Source: Nonomuraea sp. PA05
GTDB taxonomy: Bacteria > Actinomycetota > Actinomycetes > Streptosporangiales > Streptosporangiaceae
NCBI RefSeq assembly: GCF_008086045.1
Contig: NZ_VSEY01000052.1
Span: 1 to 64,000 of the forward strand
Direction of reading: 5' to 3'
DNA length: 64,000 bases
The notes below the pieces were generated by a model, which was not told the origin of the DNA, searched no databases, and saw only the letters and a list, made by a program, of their open reading frames with translations. Position numbers and translations under genes: made by a program. Positions 43,292-53,500 of the stretch are shown piece after piece. Positions within the stretch are counted from its first letter, which is position 1; every line of letters starts with the position of its first letter.

Positions 43292-45939
43292 CGATGAGCT
43301 GGTCTCTGCCCGAAGCGGTCTCCGCCGAGCGGCTGCGGCCGTACGACCTGCGGTGCGAGCACCTCGCCACCCCCCTCGGCATCGGCACGCCCGCGCCCCG
43401 GCTGGCCTGGCGGCTGGCCTCCGACCGGCGCGGCGACGCCCCGTCGGGTCACCGGATCACGGTACGCGGCCCCGGCGACGCCCTGGCCTGGGACAGCGGC
43501 TGGATCGACGGCCAGGCCCCGCACGCGGACTACGGCGGCGCGCCGCTGGCCTCGCTCACCCGCTACACCTGGCAGGTCGAGCTGCGCGACGGCGAGTCCG
43601 CGCGGTCCTGGTTCGACACCGGGATCCTGCACCCCGGCGAGTGGCGGGCGGCCTGGATCACCCACGACCCGGAGACCGAGCCCCCGTTCGAGCCGCCCAA
43701 GGACGACCGCGAGCCCCGCTCCGTCCGCACGGCGTCCCTGCCGGCGCCGCGCTACTTCCGCCGGGTCGTCGAGCTGCGCCCGGCGACCGCCGTCCGGATC
43801 GTGTGCACCGCGCGCGGCCTGTACGAGCTGCGGGTCAACGGCCACCGCGTCGGCGACGGCGAGCTGACGCCCGGCTGGACCGACTACCGCAAGCGCGTCC
43901 CGTACCAGGTCTATGACGTCACGGATCTGGCCGGGGACGGGCCGCTGTGCGTGGGAGCGGTGCTGGCGGACGGCTGGTGGTCCGGCAGCCTCGGCTGGGA
44001 CGGCAGGCAGCAGGCCCAGCGGTACGGGCGGCGGCCGGAGCTCCTCCTGCAGCTCGTGGCCGAGCACGCGGACGGCTCCCGCACGGTGGTCGGCACCGAC
44101 GGGACCTGGCGGGAGACGACCGGCCCGCTGCGCTACGCCGACCTGCTGATGGGCGAGTGGTACGACGCCAGGCTCGAACTCGACGGCTGGGACCTGCCCG
44201 CCTTCGACGACTCCTCGTGGGCGCCCGCCGGGATCGCGGACACCGCCACGGACGTGCTCGTGCCCTCCGCCGGCGAGCCCGTGCGGGTGACGCAAGAGCT
44301 GGCGCCCGTCGAGATGCGCGTCCGCGACGGCCACAGCATCGCGGACCTCGGTCAGAACATCGCCGGACGCGTCCGCCTGACCGTGCGCGGCGCGAAGGCC
44401 GGTACCAGGATCACGCTCAGGCACGGTGAGGCGCTCACCGACGACGGCGACCTCTACACCGCCAACCTCCGCTCCGCCGAGGCCACCGACCATTATGTGG
44501 CGGCGGGGCGGCCGGAGGAGACGTTCGAGCCGCGCTTCACCGTGCACGGCTTCCGCTACGTCGAGGTGAGCGGGCACGGCGACTTCGACGTCGTCGGGCG
44601 GGTGATGCACTCGGACACGCCGGTGGCGGGCGACTTCTCCAGCTCCGACGCCATGGTGAACCAGCTGATGAGCAATCTGCGGTGGAGTCAGCGCGACAAC
44701 TTCGTCTCCGTGCCGACCGACTGCCCGCAGCGTGACGAGCGGCTCGGCTGGACGGCCGACGCGCAGGTGTTCCTGCCCACGGCCTGCTACAACGCGGACG
44801 TGGCGGCGTTCTTCACCGGCTGGCTGGCCGACCTGCGCTGCGGCCAGGACGCGGTGGGCGGCGCGGTGCCGGACGTGGTGCCGCATGTCATGACCGAGCG
44901 GCACGGCGCGCCCGCCTGGGGCGACGCGGCCACGATCGTGCCGTGGCACCTGTACCGGGTGTACGGGGACGAGCGGATCCTGCGCGACAGCCTGCCCAGC
45001 ATGAGGCGGTGGGTCGATCACATCGAACGCCACAACCCGGGACTCGTCTGGCGCGACCGCGTCGGCAGCCACTACGGCGACTGGCTGCAGGCCGGGGTCA
45101 CGACCTCCCGCGACGTGATGGCCACCGCCTACTTCGCGCTCAGCGCCGACCTCACCGCGCGGGCCGCGCGGGTGCTGGGCGACCCGTCGGCCGGCCGCTA
45201 CGCGGCGCTCAGGGAACGCATCGGGGAGGTGTTCGCGCGCGAGTTCATCGCGGCCGACGGAAAGATCACCGGCGACACGCAGACCGCCTACCTGCTGGCG
45301 CTCGCCCACGGCCTCGTGCCCGGCGACCTCGTGCCGGCCGCCGTCTCGCACCTGGTGGCCGACCTGGAGCGGCGCGGGCGGCGGCTGACCACCGGATTCG
45401 CCGGGGTCGCGCTGCTCGGCCCCGTCCTGTCGGAGCACGGGCACGCCGACCTGGCGTACGCGCTGCTGCACGACGACCGCTACCCCTCCTGGGGCTACTC
45501 GATCAAGCGCGGCGCCACCACCATCTGGGAGCGCTGGGACGGCTGGACCGAGGAGGCCGGCTTCGGCCCCGTCGCCATGAACTCCTTCAACCACTACACC
45601 CTCGGCTCGGTCGGCGCCTGGCTGTACGGCGGGGTCGCCGGGCTCGGCCAGGCGGAGGGCTCGGCCGGCTTCCGCCACCCGGTGATCCGGCCGCTGCCCG
45701 GGGGAATGCTGAGGTGGGCCTCCGCCGCGTACGAGACGCCGCTGGGGCGGCTGGCCTCGCGGTGGGAGGTGGACGGGGGGACGCTGCGTCTGGACGTACG
45801 CGTGCCGCCAGGGGCCGTGGCCACCGTCCACGTGCCCACCACGGATCCGTCGTCGGTGCGCGAGTCGGGCAACCCTGTCCCCGTGGTGTCGCAGGTCGGG
45901 TCGGGGCGGTACGCGTTCACGGCGGCATGGGACCGGTGA
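43288..45939 (+). CDS. GH78 alpha-L-rhamnosidase
   Basis: About 883 residues, no signal peptide. The domain order is that of GH78: an Ig-like N-domain (~20-120), a rhamnosidase N-domain (ARGLYELRVNGHRVGDGELTPGWTDY), a concanavalin-like domain (HSIADLGQNIAGRVRL), and an (alpha/alpha)6 barrel with DCPQRDERLGWTADAQVF and WERWDGW near its end. These enzymes release terminal L-rhamnose by inversion. The start is uncertain: GTG 43288 overlaps the previous stop and is nine bases from AGGA; ATG 43294 is an alternative. It is coupled to the GH127-like gene and the SGNH esterase. Confidence 0.88.
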   Translation: MTMSWSLPEAVSAERLRPYDLRCEHLATPLGIGTPAPRLAWRLASDRRGDAPSGHRITVRGPGDALAWDSGWIDGQAPHADYGGAPLASLTRYTWQVELRDGESARSWFDTGILHPGEWRAAWITHDPETEPPFEPPKDDREPRSVRTASLPAPRYFRRVVELRPATAVRIVCTARGLYELRVNGHRVGDGELTPGWTDYRKRVPYQVYDVTDLAGDGPLCVGAVLADGWWSGSLGWDGRQQAQRYGRRPELLLQLVAEHADGSRTVVGTDGTWRETTGPLRYADLLMGEWYDARLELDGWDLPAFDDSSWAPAGIADTATDVLVPSAGEPVRVTQELAPVEMRVRDGHSIADLGQNIAGRVRLTVRGAKAGTRITLRHGEALTDDGDLYTANLRSAEATDHYVAAGRPEETFEPRFTVHGFRYVEVSGHGDFDVVGRVMHSDTPVAGDFSSSDAMVNQLMSNLRWSQRDNFVSVPTDCPQRDERLGWTADAQVFLPTACYNADVAAFFTGWLADLRCGQDAVGGAVPDVVPHVMTERHGAPAWGDAATIVPWHLYRVYGDERILRDSLPSMRRWVDHIERHNPGLVWRDRVGSHYGDWLQAGVTTSRDVMATAYFALSADLTARAARVLGDPSAGRYAALRERIGEVFAREFIAADGKITGDTQTAYLLALAHGLVPGDLVPAAVSHLVADLERRGRRLTTGFAGVALLGPVLSEHGHADLAYALLHDDRYPSWGYSIKRGATTIWERWDGWTEEAGFGPVAMNSFNHYTLGSVGAWLYGGVAGLGQAEGSAGFRHPVIRPLPGGMLRWASAAYETPLGRLASRWEVDGGTLRLDVRVPPGAVATVHVPTTDPSSVRESGNPVPVVSQVGSGRYAFTAAWDR

Positions 45940-47093
45940 CCGGCGGCCGCCCGGTGACCACCTGGGCGGCCGCTTCCGAGCGGCTCGGAGGCCCGCTGCG
46001 TGATCTGACCGTGCGGAACGTGGTGCGGGCCGGCGTGGGCGGGATCGGGCTGCGGGTGCGGCTCACCAACGCCTTCGGGGACCGGGAGGTCACGTTCGGG
46101 CGCGTGTACGTGGGAGTGTCACGGGCCGGGGCCGTCCTGGAGCCGGGGTCGAACCGGCTGGTGACGTTCGGCGGCTCCCCCCAGGTGACGGTGGCACCGG
46201 GGGCCACGGCCCTCAGCGATCCGCTGTCGCCTGAGGTGGCAAGCCCAAGCGATCCGGTAGCGGTGCGGGCCGGGCAGCGGCTCGCGGTCAGCGTGTACGT
46301 GCGCGGCGAGGCCGACACGCTGACCGGCCGCAACCGCGCCACCGTCCCGTCCCCCGCCGGAGGGGAGCCCGCCGTCTCGCCCGCCTACCGGTCGATCGCC
46401 GGCGATCACGCCGCGGACGAGGGCGGCGCGGCGTACACCGGCGAAAGGGCGGTCTGGCACTGGCTGGACGCGCTCACCGTCGTCACGGCCGAACCGGTGC
46501 CGGTCGTGGCGGCGCTCGGGGACTCCCTCACCACCGGCGTCGGCTCGGAGACCGGGAACGGCTGGGCCGACCTGCTCGCCCACCGCCTGGACCTCGCCGT
46601 GCTCAACGAGGGCGTGTCCGGTGGAAAGGTGCTGGCCGCGGGGACCGGGCGTCCTGCCGAGGAGCGGCTGAGCGCCGAGGTCCTGACCAAGCCGGGCATC
46701 GGGACCGTGATCCTTCAGGCGGGGCTCAACGACCTCGGGGCGGGCGCGCGGGCCGGCGACCTCGTGGCCGCGTACCGGCGGATGGCCGCCACGGCGCACG
46801 CCGCCGGGGTCCGGATGATCGGCGGGACGATCACCCCGTACGCGGGGGCCGAGTACCACACGGCGGAGGGCGAGCGTGCCCGGCTGGCGGTGAACGCGTT
46901 CATCCGTGAGAAGGGCGTGTTCGACGGGGTGGCCGACTTCGACGCGGCGCTCCGCGATCCTGCCGAGCCGTGCCGGCTGCTGCCCGCGTACGACTGCGGC
47001 GACCACCTGCACCCGAGCGCGGCGGGCCACCTCGCGATGGCCGCCGCCCTCGACCCGCGGTCAATGTGGCGAGACCAGCCGGCCTCGCTGTAG
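45936..47093 (+). CDS. SGNH/GDSL esterase, putative pectin oligosaccharide deacetylase
   Basis: About 385 residues, no signal peptide. The first ~180 residues form a beta-sandwich with VRNVVRAGVGGIGLRVRLTN, as in actinobacterial two-domain GDSL proteins. The SGNH domain follows: ALGDSLTTGVG (nucleophile Ser), NEGVSGGKV, LQAGLNDLG (Asn) and DHLHPSAAGH (Asp/His). Such enzymes remove acetyl or other acyl groups. RG-II and RG-I carry acetyl esters, so cytoplasmic deacetylation of imported oligomers is a fair inference. GTGA overlap with GH78; it converges on the HATPase gene eight bases away. Confidence 0.78.
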   Translation: MTGGRPVTTWAAASERLGGPLRDLTVRNVVRAGVGGIGLRVRLTNAFGDREVTFGRVYVGVSRAGAVLEPGSNRLVTFGGSPQVTVAPGATALSDPLSPEVASPSDPVAVRAGQRLAVSVYVRGEADTLTGRNRATVPSPAGGEPAVSPAYRSIAGDHAADEGGAAYTGERAVWHWLDALTVVTAEPVPVVAALGDSLTTGVGSETGNGWADLLAHRLDLAVLNEGVSGGKVLAAGTGRPAEERLSAEVLTKPGIGTVILQAGLNDLGAGARAGDLVAAYRRMAATAHAAGVRMIGGTITPYAGAEYHTAEGERARLAVNAFIREKGVFDGVADFDAALRDPAEPCRLLPAYDCGDHLHPSAAGHLAMAAALDPRSMWRDQPASL

Positions 47094-47100
47094 TGACGGC

Positions 47101-47625
47101 TCAGTCCCACACCACATCGGCGGGCACAATCGCCGCCTGCTCGGGCGGGGAGGCATCCACCGTGAGAACTTCGGCCCAAACCGAAGTGCCCAGGGAACCC
47201 GGCTGTGTCCCCCATCGAGTGGCCTGTGCCTCTACAAGGACCAGGCCACGTCCGTGATCTTCGTGATCTTCCGACAGCCGGGGCTGCGGAATGGTGAGGG
47301 CCCCCGCGTCAGCGACCACGATGCGCACCAGCCCGTCGCCGACCTCGGACACTTGCACAGCAACCAGGCCGCCCGGCAGCCCGGAGCGCGTGTGCACCAC
47401 GGCGTTGCTCAGCAGTTCGGTGAGGACGAGGCGCACACGTTCCAAGTCTCGGTGCCCAGCCGCCGTCAGCACAAGCGTGACGCATCGCCGGAGAAGTGGC
47501 ACCGAGGATGTGTCTCCCGGCACCACTACCTCCGTGAGAAGCCGCTCGCTCCTGGCTGCTGCCCAGATCCGCCGCATGGTGGCACCCGCCTTGCCCGCTC
47601 GGCAGCTCCGGTGGCGCATCGTCAT
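47101..47625 (-). CDS. HATPase_c anti-sigma-type ATP-binding protein
   Basis: About 174 residues. The Bergerat fold is indicated by RVRLVLTELLSNAVVHT (N-box, residues ~64-80), VADAG (G1 box) and GRGLVLVEAQATRWG (~125-140). Proteins of this RsbW-like HATPase_c_2 type are abundant in actinomycetes, where most are uncharacterised partners of regulators. It probably forms an operon with the 96-residue gene just upstream and the shared GntR-type operator. An ATG 48 bases downstream is an alternative start. No link to pectin use is evident. Confidence 0.75.
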   Translation of the reverse strand: MTMRHRSCRAGKAGATMRRIWAAARSERLLTEVVVPGDTSSVPLLRRCVTLVLTAAGHRDLERVRLVLTELLSNAVVHTRSGLPGGLVAVQVSEVGDGLVRIVVADAGALTIPQPRLSEDHEDHGRGLVLVEAQATRWGTQPGSLGTSVWAEVLTVDASPPEQAAIVPADVVWD

Positions 47626-47628
47626 GGT

Positions 47629-47919
47629 TCACGTTGCGTCCTCACCGGTCGGAATCAGACAGCGGAGGCGCTGATGAAAGAGCACGAGAGCGGCGGCCTT
47701 GTCATCGACGACGAACACCTGCTGCCCTTGCCTCCGCGTCCGTTCTGCGACGACAGCCTGCCGGTTGACCGCATCGCACACAGCGGCGACCTCGACGCCG
47801 GGCACCCTCTCAGAGAGGAGGATCACAGCGGGACGCCGTTGGTCGAGGAGGTGCCAACATTCGTCCCGCCATCGAATGGTGAGCCGAGCGTTGGGCGTCG
47901 GGTCGTGCGGCACAGGCAT
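47629..47919 (-). CDS. small unknown protein near GntR and HATPase
   Basis: About 96 residues, not recognised. It is soluble, has one mixed alpha/beta pattern (TIRWRDECWHLLDQRRPAVILLSERV, VFVVDDKAAALVLFHQRL) and no clear catalytic motif. It ends four bases before the HATPase start, so they are probably co-transcribed. Its own upstream region holds the GTATAC-type palindromes also upstream of the GntR gene. Confidence 0.5.
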   Translation of the reverse strand: MPVPHDPTPNARLTIRWRDECWHLLDQRRPAVILLSERVPGVEVAAVCDAVNRQAVVAERTRRQGQQVFVVDDKAAALVLFHQRLRCLIPTGEDAT

Positions 47920-47931
47920 CGGCTCTCCGTT

Positions 47932-47981
47932 TTCGTATACCAGTCTAGTGATTTCGTATACGAACTTGCAGGTACGTGTAC
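47932..47981. promoter_or_regulatory. GntR-type operator cluster
   Basis: A perfect 12-base palindrome TTCGTATACGAA (47953-47964) is preceded by TTCGTATAC (47932-47940) and followed by GTACGTGTAC (47972-47981). The sites are spaced about 20 bases apart between divergent genes. They are probably bound by the GntR protein encoded downstream, giving autoregulation and control of the minus-strand pair. Confidence 0.6.
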
Positions 47982-48020
47982 GCTCTTGTCAAGCGTTATG
48001 CGAGAACTGGGAAGGTAGCT

Positions 48021-48785
48021 GTGGCGGAACGGGAACCTGCCTACGAGCGGATCGCCGATGAGCTCCGCCAGAAGATTCGCTCAGGCGATCTGGCTCCAGG
48101 TGCCCGCCTTCCTTCCCACCGCCTCATCGCCGAGGAATACGGCGTCTCGGACATCACCATTCGCCAGGCCATTGATCTCCTGCGGACGGAGGGGCTGGTC
48201 GAGACCAAGCGCGGGTCGGGCACCTCAGTGCGGTCGCGCCCTCCGATCCGCCGTCTTTCGATGGATCGTTACCTGGCCGACAAGGGATCTCAGGCGGTTC
48301 CTCAAACGTCGTTCACCAGAGACCAGGGCATCGCCTGGTCGCAGTACCGGCTGGACAAACGGTTCGAGTGGATTCAGGCCGACGAACGGCTGGCGGGGCT
48401 GTTCGACGTGCCGGTCGGGACGCGGGTACTGGAGCGGCGATTCGTGTTCTACGCCTCCGGGGTACCGAGCCAACTGAGCCGTTCGTGTCTGCTCGCCCGC
48501 GATGTCGAGGGCACCCCCGTCGCTGACCCTCACAACGAGCCGTGGCCGGGCGGCAATATCGGCCAGCTTCGCTCACTGGGTATCGAGGTCGACGGTGACA
48601 TCGTCGAAGAAACCTCCGTTCGCATGCCGACTCGGGAGGAGATGGACCTGCTCGATATCGGCAGCGGAACGCCCGTGTTTTCGATCACCCGATTGATGTC
48701 CTCCCACGGACGCGTGGTGGAGGTCGCCGACCCGATCGTGATCCCGGGCGATCGCGCGGTCCGAGTCGATCGGATCTCCATCTGA
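48021..48785 (+). CDS. GntR/HutC-family transcriptional regulator
   Basis: About 254 residues. A winged helix-turn-helix is at ~8-75 (AYERIADELRQKIRSGDLAPGARLPS, YGVSDITIRQAIDLLRTEGLVETKRGSGT). A UTRA effector domain follows (~95-250; LFDVPVGTRVLERRFVFY, EETSVRMPTREEMDLLDIGSGTPVFSITR). HutC-type members respond to small metabolites. The GTG at 48021 follows GGAAGG by five bases. A TTCGTATACGAA palindrome upstream is the likely operator. It is not obviously tied to the pectin genes around it. Confidence 0.85.
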   Translation: MAEREPAYERIADELRQKIRSGDLAPGARLPSHRLIAEEYGVSDITIRQAIDLLRTEGLVETKRGSGTSVRSRPPIRRLSMDRYLADKGSQAVPQTSFTRDQGIAWSQYRLDKRFEWIQADERLAGLFDVPVGTRVLERRFVFYASGVPSQLSRSCLLARDVEGTPVADPHNEPWPGGNIGQLRSLGIEVDGDIVEETSVRMPTREEMDLLDIGSGTPVFSITRLMSSHGRVVEVADPIVIPGDRAVRVDRISI

Positions 48786-48890
48786 GTGGATCTCCCTTGC
48801 GGTCATGGTCCATGTGGATTGAGCCGCCGCGCCACCTCGACCGTGGACCCGAGCCGGCGCTGACGCGGCCTCTCACCCGAAGATCATCTG

Positions 48891-50591
48891 TCAGCTCTGA
48901 AGATGGATCGCCGGCTCCGGGCGGTGGATCCCCCGGGGCCGGTAGCCGAGGGTGTCGGAGAGTCCGAGATAGTCGGCGAGCAGCCAGATGATGGCCAGCC
49001 ACATCTCCGTCCCCTGCAGCCCAGGCGTGCGCGCCGCGCCGCTGCCTCCGCTCAGCGCGAAGCTGAACCCGGCGCCGTCCTGCCACCCGGCCAGCGCGCG
49101 GGCGAGGTGCTGCCTAGCCCACGCCTCGCCCTCCGCGCGACGATGCCGGGTCTGCTTGCCCAGCAGCCACAGCGGATGGATGACGTCGAGGACGTTGCAG
49201 GCGTTCCCGGTGTCCGGGCCGAAGTAGCGGGGGTCGCGGGCGTGGGTGAGGACGGTGTCCACGGCTCGTTCCGGATCCGGCAACGGCATCCCGAACTGGG
49301 CGAACGTGCCGCGTGTGAGCCGGTAGAAGCCGTTGACCACCATGAGCCAGCCGGAGTCGTTGTCCGGCTCGCCCCACATGCCGTGGGTCTGGCGGACGCG
49401 GGTGAGGAGCCAGCCGTACAGGGTCTCGACGTCGCCGCGCAGGCCGAAGTCGGCGAGGTTGCGGTAGAGGCCGGTGCCGATCGCGTCCACGACCGAGCCG
49501 GACGGCCACGCCTCGCGCGTCCAGTCGAGGTTGTCGAGGAGGGCGGTCAGATCCTGGGAGCGGAGGTCGTGGACGGCGTGGACCGGGTGGTGGAAGGCGG
49601 TGCCGAGGAGGTTGAGCGCGTAGCCGACGCAGAGTACGTGGTAGGCGGTCACGCCCTCCAGCTCCGGTCGTCCTCCGTCGGCCGTCTCGGGTGAGCCTGG
49701 GGCGCCGAGTTCGGGGATCAGGCCGGTTACCGCGTCCTGGCGGTCGCGGAGGAAGGCGATGATCTCGTCGCGGGCCGGGGTCGGCGGGGGGCCGGAGAGC
49801 AGGAGGTCAGCGATCTCCACGGCGTCGCACCAGGCGCGTACGGTGGGCGGGGCGCCGGGGCGGTCCACGTAGCGGTCGCCGGTCCAGCAGCGGAACAGCA
49901 CCGCTTCCGCCTGTGCCCGCGCTCCTGCGGCGAACCGGGACAGCCGCGCCTCCAGGTCCTCACCTGGTACGGCGGCGCGGCCGGCGCCCGTCCCGTCCAC
50001 CACGGCGGCGCGGCCGGCGCTCGCGGGGCGGGGGGTGCGGCGGTCGCGGATCGGCCGGGCCGGGTTGCCCGCCACCATGGCCCAGGCGGGCACGTCCTTG
50101 GTGACGACCGAGCCCGCCCCGATGACCGCGTGGTCGCCGATCGCCACACCGTCGAGGATGACGACGTTCGAGCCGATCCACACGTCGTTCCCGATGCGGA
50201 TGCCCTGGCTCGTGATGGGCTGGCGGAAGACCTGCCGGTCGGGCGCGGTTCCGTGGTTGAAGCCCAGCAGGGACGTGTGCGCCCCGATCCGTACGGCCTC
50301 GCCCAGCTCCACCTTGCCCCGCACCACCGCGTACGGGTTGACGGTGCAGTCCCGGCCCATGGACACGTCGTCGGTGAGGTAGGCGTGCGCGGCGACGTAG
50401 GAGAAGTCGCCCATCCGCAGCCTGTCGGTGTAGACGGCGGCCAGCGGCGAGATGAACACCTTCCCGGCGGCGTCGAGGCCGATCCTGTCCCGCACCTCGT
50501 CCAGGTGGGCCTCCTGGGCGCCGCGGTCCTCGTCGGTGGCCTCGCCCCAGTACTTCCAGGGGCAGAAGTCGAACTTGTGCTGCTCGGTCAT
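48891..50591 (-). CDS. hexapeptide acyltransferase fused to alpha/alpha domain
   Basis: About 566 residues. Residues ~50-170 form a left-handed beta-helix acyltransferase (TVNPYAVVRGKVELGEAVRIGAHT, DVWIGSNVVILDGVAIGDHAVIGAGSVVTKDVPAWAMVAGNPAR), as in maltose or galactoside acetyltransferases. The ~370 C-terminal residues are helical with repeated Trp/Gly segments (GLYRNLADFGLRGDVETLYGWL, NDSGWLMVVNGFYRL, GNACNVLDVIHPLWLLGKQ), resembling an (alpha/alpha) toroid. I know of no standard fusion of this kind. It is the second gene after GH2 with an ATGA overlap, suggesting acetyl transfer to a galactoside or handling of an oligosaccharide. Confidence 0.7.
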   Translation of the reverse strand: MTEQHKFDFCPWKYWGEATDEDRGAQEAHLDEVRDRIGLDAAGKVFISPLAAVYTDRLRMGDFSYVAAHAYLTDDVSMGRDCTVNPYAVVRGKVELGEAVRIGAHTSLLGFNHGTAPDRQVFRQPITSQGIRIGNDVWIGSNVVILDGVAIGDHAVIGAGSVVTKDVPAWAMVAGNPARPIRDRRTPRPASAGRAAVVDGTGAGRAAVPGEDLEARLSRFAAGARAQAEAVLFRCWTGDRYVDRPGAPPTVRAWCDAVEIADLLLSGPPPTPARDEIIAFLRDRQDAVTGLIPELGAPGSPETADGGRPELEGVTAYHVLCVGYALNLLGTAFHHPVHAVHDLRSQDLTALLDNLDWTREAWPSGSVVDAIGTGLYRNLADFGLRGDVETLYGWLLTRVRQTHGMWGEPDNDSGWLMVVNGFYRLTRGTFAQFGMPLPDPERAVDTVLTHARDPRYFGPDTGNACNVLDVIHPLWLLGKQTRHRRAEGEAWARQHLARALAGWQDGAGFSFALSGGSGAARTPGLQGTEMWLAIIWLLADYLGLSDTLGYRPRGIHRPEPAIHLQS

Positions 50592-53500
50592 GGGGCAATG
50601 TCCTCTCGGTGCACGGCGAGCATCATGGACCAGGAGTAACGGCGGACCGCCAACCGGTAGCGCTCGGGCAGCGCCGGGCCGCAGGAGGCGCTGCCGACGC
50701 CCTGCTGGCCGTGGTCCAGGTTCAGCCACACCCGCCCGGAGTCGGCCAGGTCGTGCGGGCGGCGGGCGGTCTGCAGCGCCTCGCTCGTCCAGCGGCGGGC
50801 GGTGAAGTCCAGGTGCGGCGCGCCGTCCACGCGCAGGGTGGGCAGCCCCGGTCCCGACAGCTCCAGCCAGCGGGTCTCGACGTGGTTGCCGTTCTCCTGC
50901 GGGACGAGGTACGGGGTCTGCAGCCCGTCGATGGACCCGGCGAACCTGCCGACGCGGGCGGCGGCGCGGCTGTCGGCGTAGGACTCGCCGGGGCCCCGGC
51001 CGAACCATACGACGTCGGTGTAGCCGCCGGGCAGGGACCAGCGGGTGCCCATGCGGGGCGGGGTGATGGTGAGGTGGCCGTAGGCGGTGTCGTCCCAGTC
51101 GCCCACGGGATCGGCCTCGACGAGGAGGTGGAGGGCGCCGTCCTGCCAGCGGTAGGTGCAGGTGGTGCGGAAGCCGAGGGTGCGGGTGGCGGGGCCGCTG
51201 CGGCCGTGGACGACGAGGGTGTGGGGGTCGGGGTGTTCGACGGGGCCGGTGCGGTGGAGGAAGCGGTCCAGTCCTGCCGCCTGCCAGTCGGCTGCCAGGG
51301 CGTTGCGGGGGCCCTGGCCGTGGTCGTTCTCCGTGGGGGCGCGCCAGACGTCGAACGTGGGGCCGTCGAGTTCGAGCCTGCCGAGATGGGTCAGGCGTCC
51401 GGTCCTGACGTCGAACGTCGCCTCTCCGAGCGACACCATCCCGCCTCGGTGCGACGCGGCGCCAAGCGGCCGGCCGACATGCGTCGGGCTGGCGTGGGGC
51501 TGGGTGGCGTGGGACTGGGTGGCGTGGGACTGGGGGGCGTGCGTCGGGTCGGCGTGCGACTGCTCGGCGTGGGGTTGGTGCTCCTGGGGACGGGCCGGGG
51601 TGCCGGAGCCGAGGCGGGTCTGGCCCCAGGCGACCACGTGACCGGCCGCCGCCCAGGGCGTGTCCTCAGCGAGCGCCGCCTCGACGGTCAGCCACGTCTC
51701 ACCGCCGGAAGCCGTGTCAGGCACCAGGCCGGCGACCGCGTCCGGCAGCGGCACCCGCACCTCCGACCGCGCCGCGCACTCGGGCACGGACAGCACCCCC
51801 GACGCGACCCGCACCCCGTCCACCTCCACGAGCCACCGGAAACCCAGGTGCGCGAGCGTCGCGAAGTCGTGCTTGTTGACCACCACCACCGAGGAGCCCT
51901 CCACCGTGATGGCCACCGGTTCGATGGCCTTGCGCAGCTCGGCGAGCCCCGGCGACGGCGTCCGATCGGGGAACAGCAGCCCGTCCAGGCAGTACCGCTC
52001 CCCGTTGGGCTGGTAGTCGATGTCCCCGCCGTGCCGGTAGTACCGCCGCCCGCGCGCATCGACCGCCGCGAGCCCGTGATCGATCCACTCCCACACGAAG
52101 GCCCCGCAAAACCGCTCGTACGACTCCAAGATCACCTGGTAGTCCACGAGCGATCCGGGCCCGTTGCCCATGGCGTGCGCGTACTCGCACAGCAGGAACG
52201 GCAGCCCCCGCCGCCGCACGTCGTCGGGGGATCCCGCGACGACGTCCGAGGGGGTCTCCTCCTTGCGCTGCCCGATGCGTTCGAGGTCGTCCAGTGACGG
52301 ATACATGAGGCTGTAGAAGTCGGAGTGCCGGTAGCTGGGGTCGCGTTCGTAGTGCAGTGGCCGGGTGGGGTCGCGTTCGCGGATCCACGTCTCGATGTCG
52401 GCGAAGGCGGAGCCGCTGTCGCTCTCGTTGCCGAGGGACCAGATGACGACGCTGGGGTGGTTCTTGTCCCGCTCGACCATGCGTTCGACGCGGTCGAGGA
52501 GGGCGTCGCGCCACATGGGCTCGGCGGGCGGGTTGCCCTCCCATCCGGAGTAGATGAAGCCGTGCGTCTCGATGTCGCACTCGTCCACGACCCACAGCCC
52601 GTACTCGTCGCACAGCCGCAGGAACTCGGGGTGCGGCGGGTAGTGGGCGGTGCGGACGGCGTTGACGTTGTGCCGCTTCATCAGCTCGATGTCACGGATC
52701 ATGGTCTCGCGGTCGAGGGAGCGGCCGCGGTCGGGGTCGTGCTCGTGCCGGTTGACGCCGCGGAACAGCACGGGGGCGCCGTTGACGAGCAGCCGCCCGC
52801 CGGAGATCTCGACGGTTCTGAAGCCGATGGCCAGCGCGATCGTCTCGCCGGCGGCGCGCAGGGTGCCGCGGTAGAGGCGGGGGTGCTCGGCGCTCCACGG
52901 CTCCACCTCGCCGACGGTGACCTCCTGTCCCGTGGGGACGGCGATGCCCAGCTCCGGCACCTCCACCAGGCCTGGCATGTCGGAGGTGACGAGGAGGGTG
53001 CCCGATCCGGCGGAGTAGGAGGCGCGGACGGTGAAGTCGTCGATGCCGTCCTCGGGCCGCGACAGCAGCTCCACGTCGCGGAAGATACCGGGCAGCCACC
53101 ACATGTCCTGGTCCTCCAGGTAGCTGCCGGACGACCAGCGCTGCACCCGTACGGCCAGGACGTTGCCGCGCGGCCGGACGACGTCGGTGACGTCGAACTC
53201 GAACGGCAGCCTGCTGCCCTTGGAGTGCCCGAGCAGCTCGCCGTTGAGCCAGACGGTGCCGCAGGAGTCGACGCCCTGGAAGCGCAGCACGCTGCGCCCC
53301 GGAGGCCAGGTGGCGGGCAGGTCGAAGTGGAGCCGGTAGTCGCCGGTGGGGTTCTGGTCCGGCAGGTGCGGCGGGTCGATGGGGAACGGGTAGGCGGTGT
53401 TGGTGTAGAGGGGCCTGTCGTGGCCTTCGAGGACCCAGTGCGACGGCACCCTGATCGTGTCCCAGCCGGTGTCGTCGAGGCCGGGGTCGGGGAACGACGG

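Noticed and set aside
43252..45831. Minus-strand open frame of about 860 codons opposite GH78
   Set aside because: No family features; it mirrors the GH78 gene, which has strong motifs.
48786..48890. Terminator between GntR and the acyltransferase fusion
   Set aside because: Only a weak six-base pairing (GGTCCA/TGGACC) with a long loop was found.
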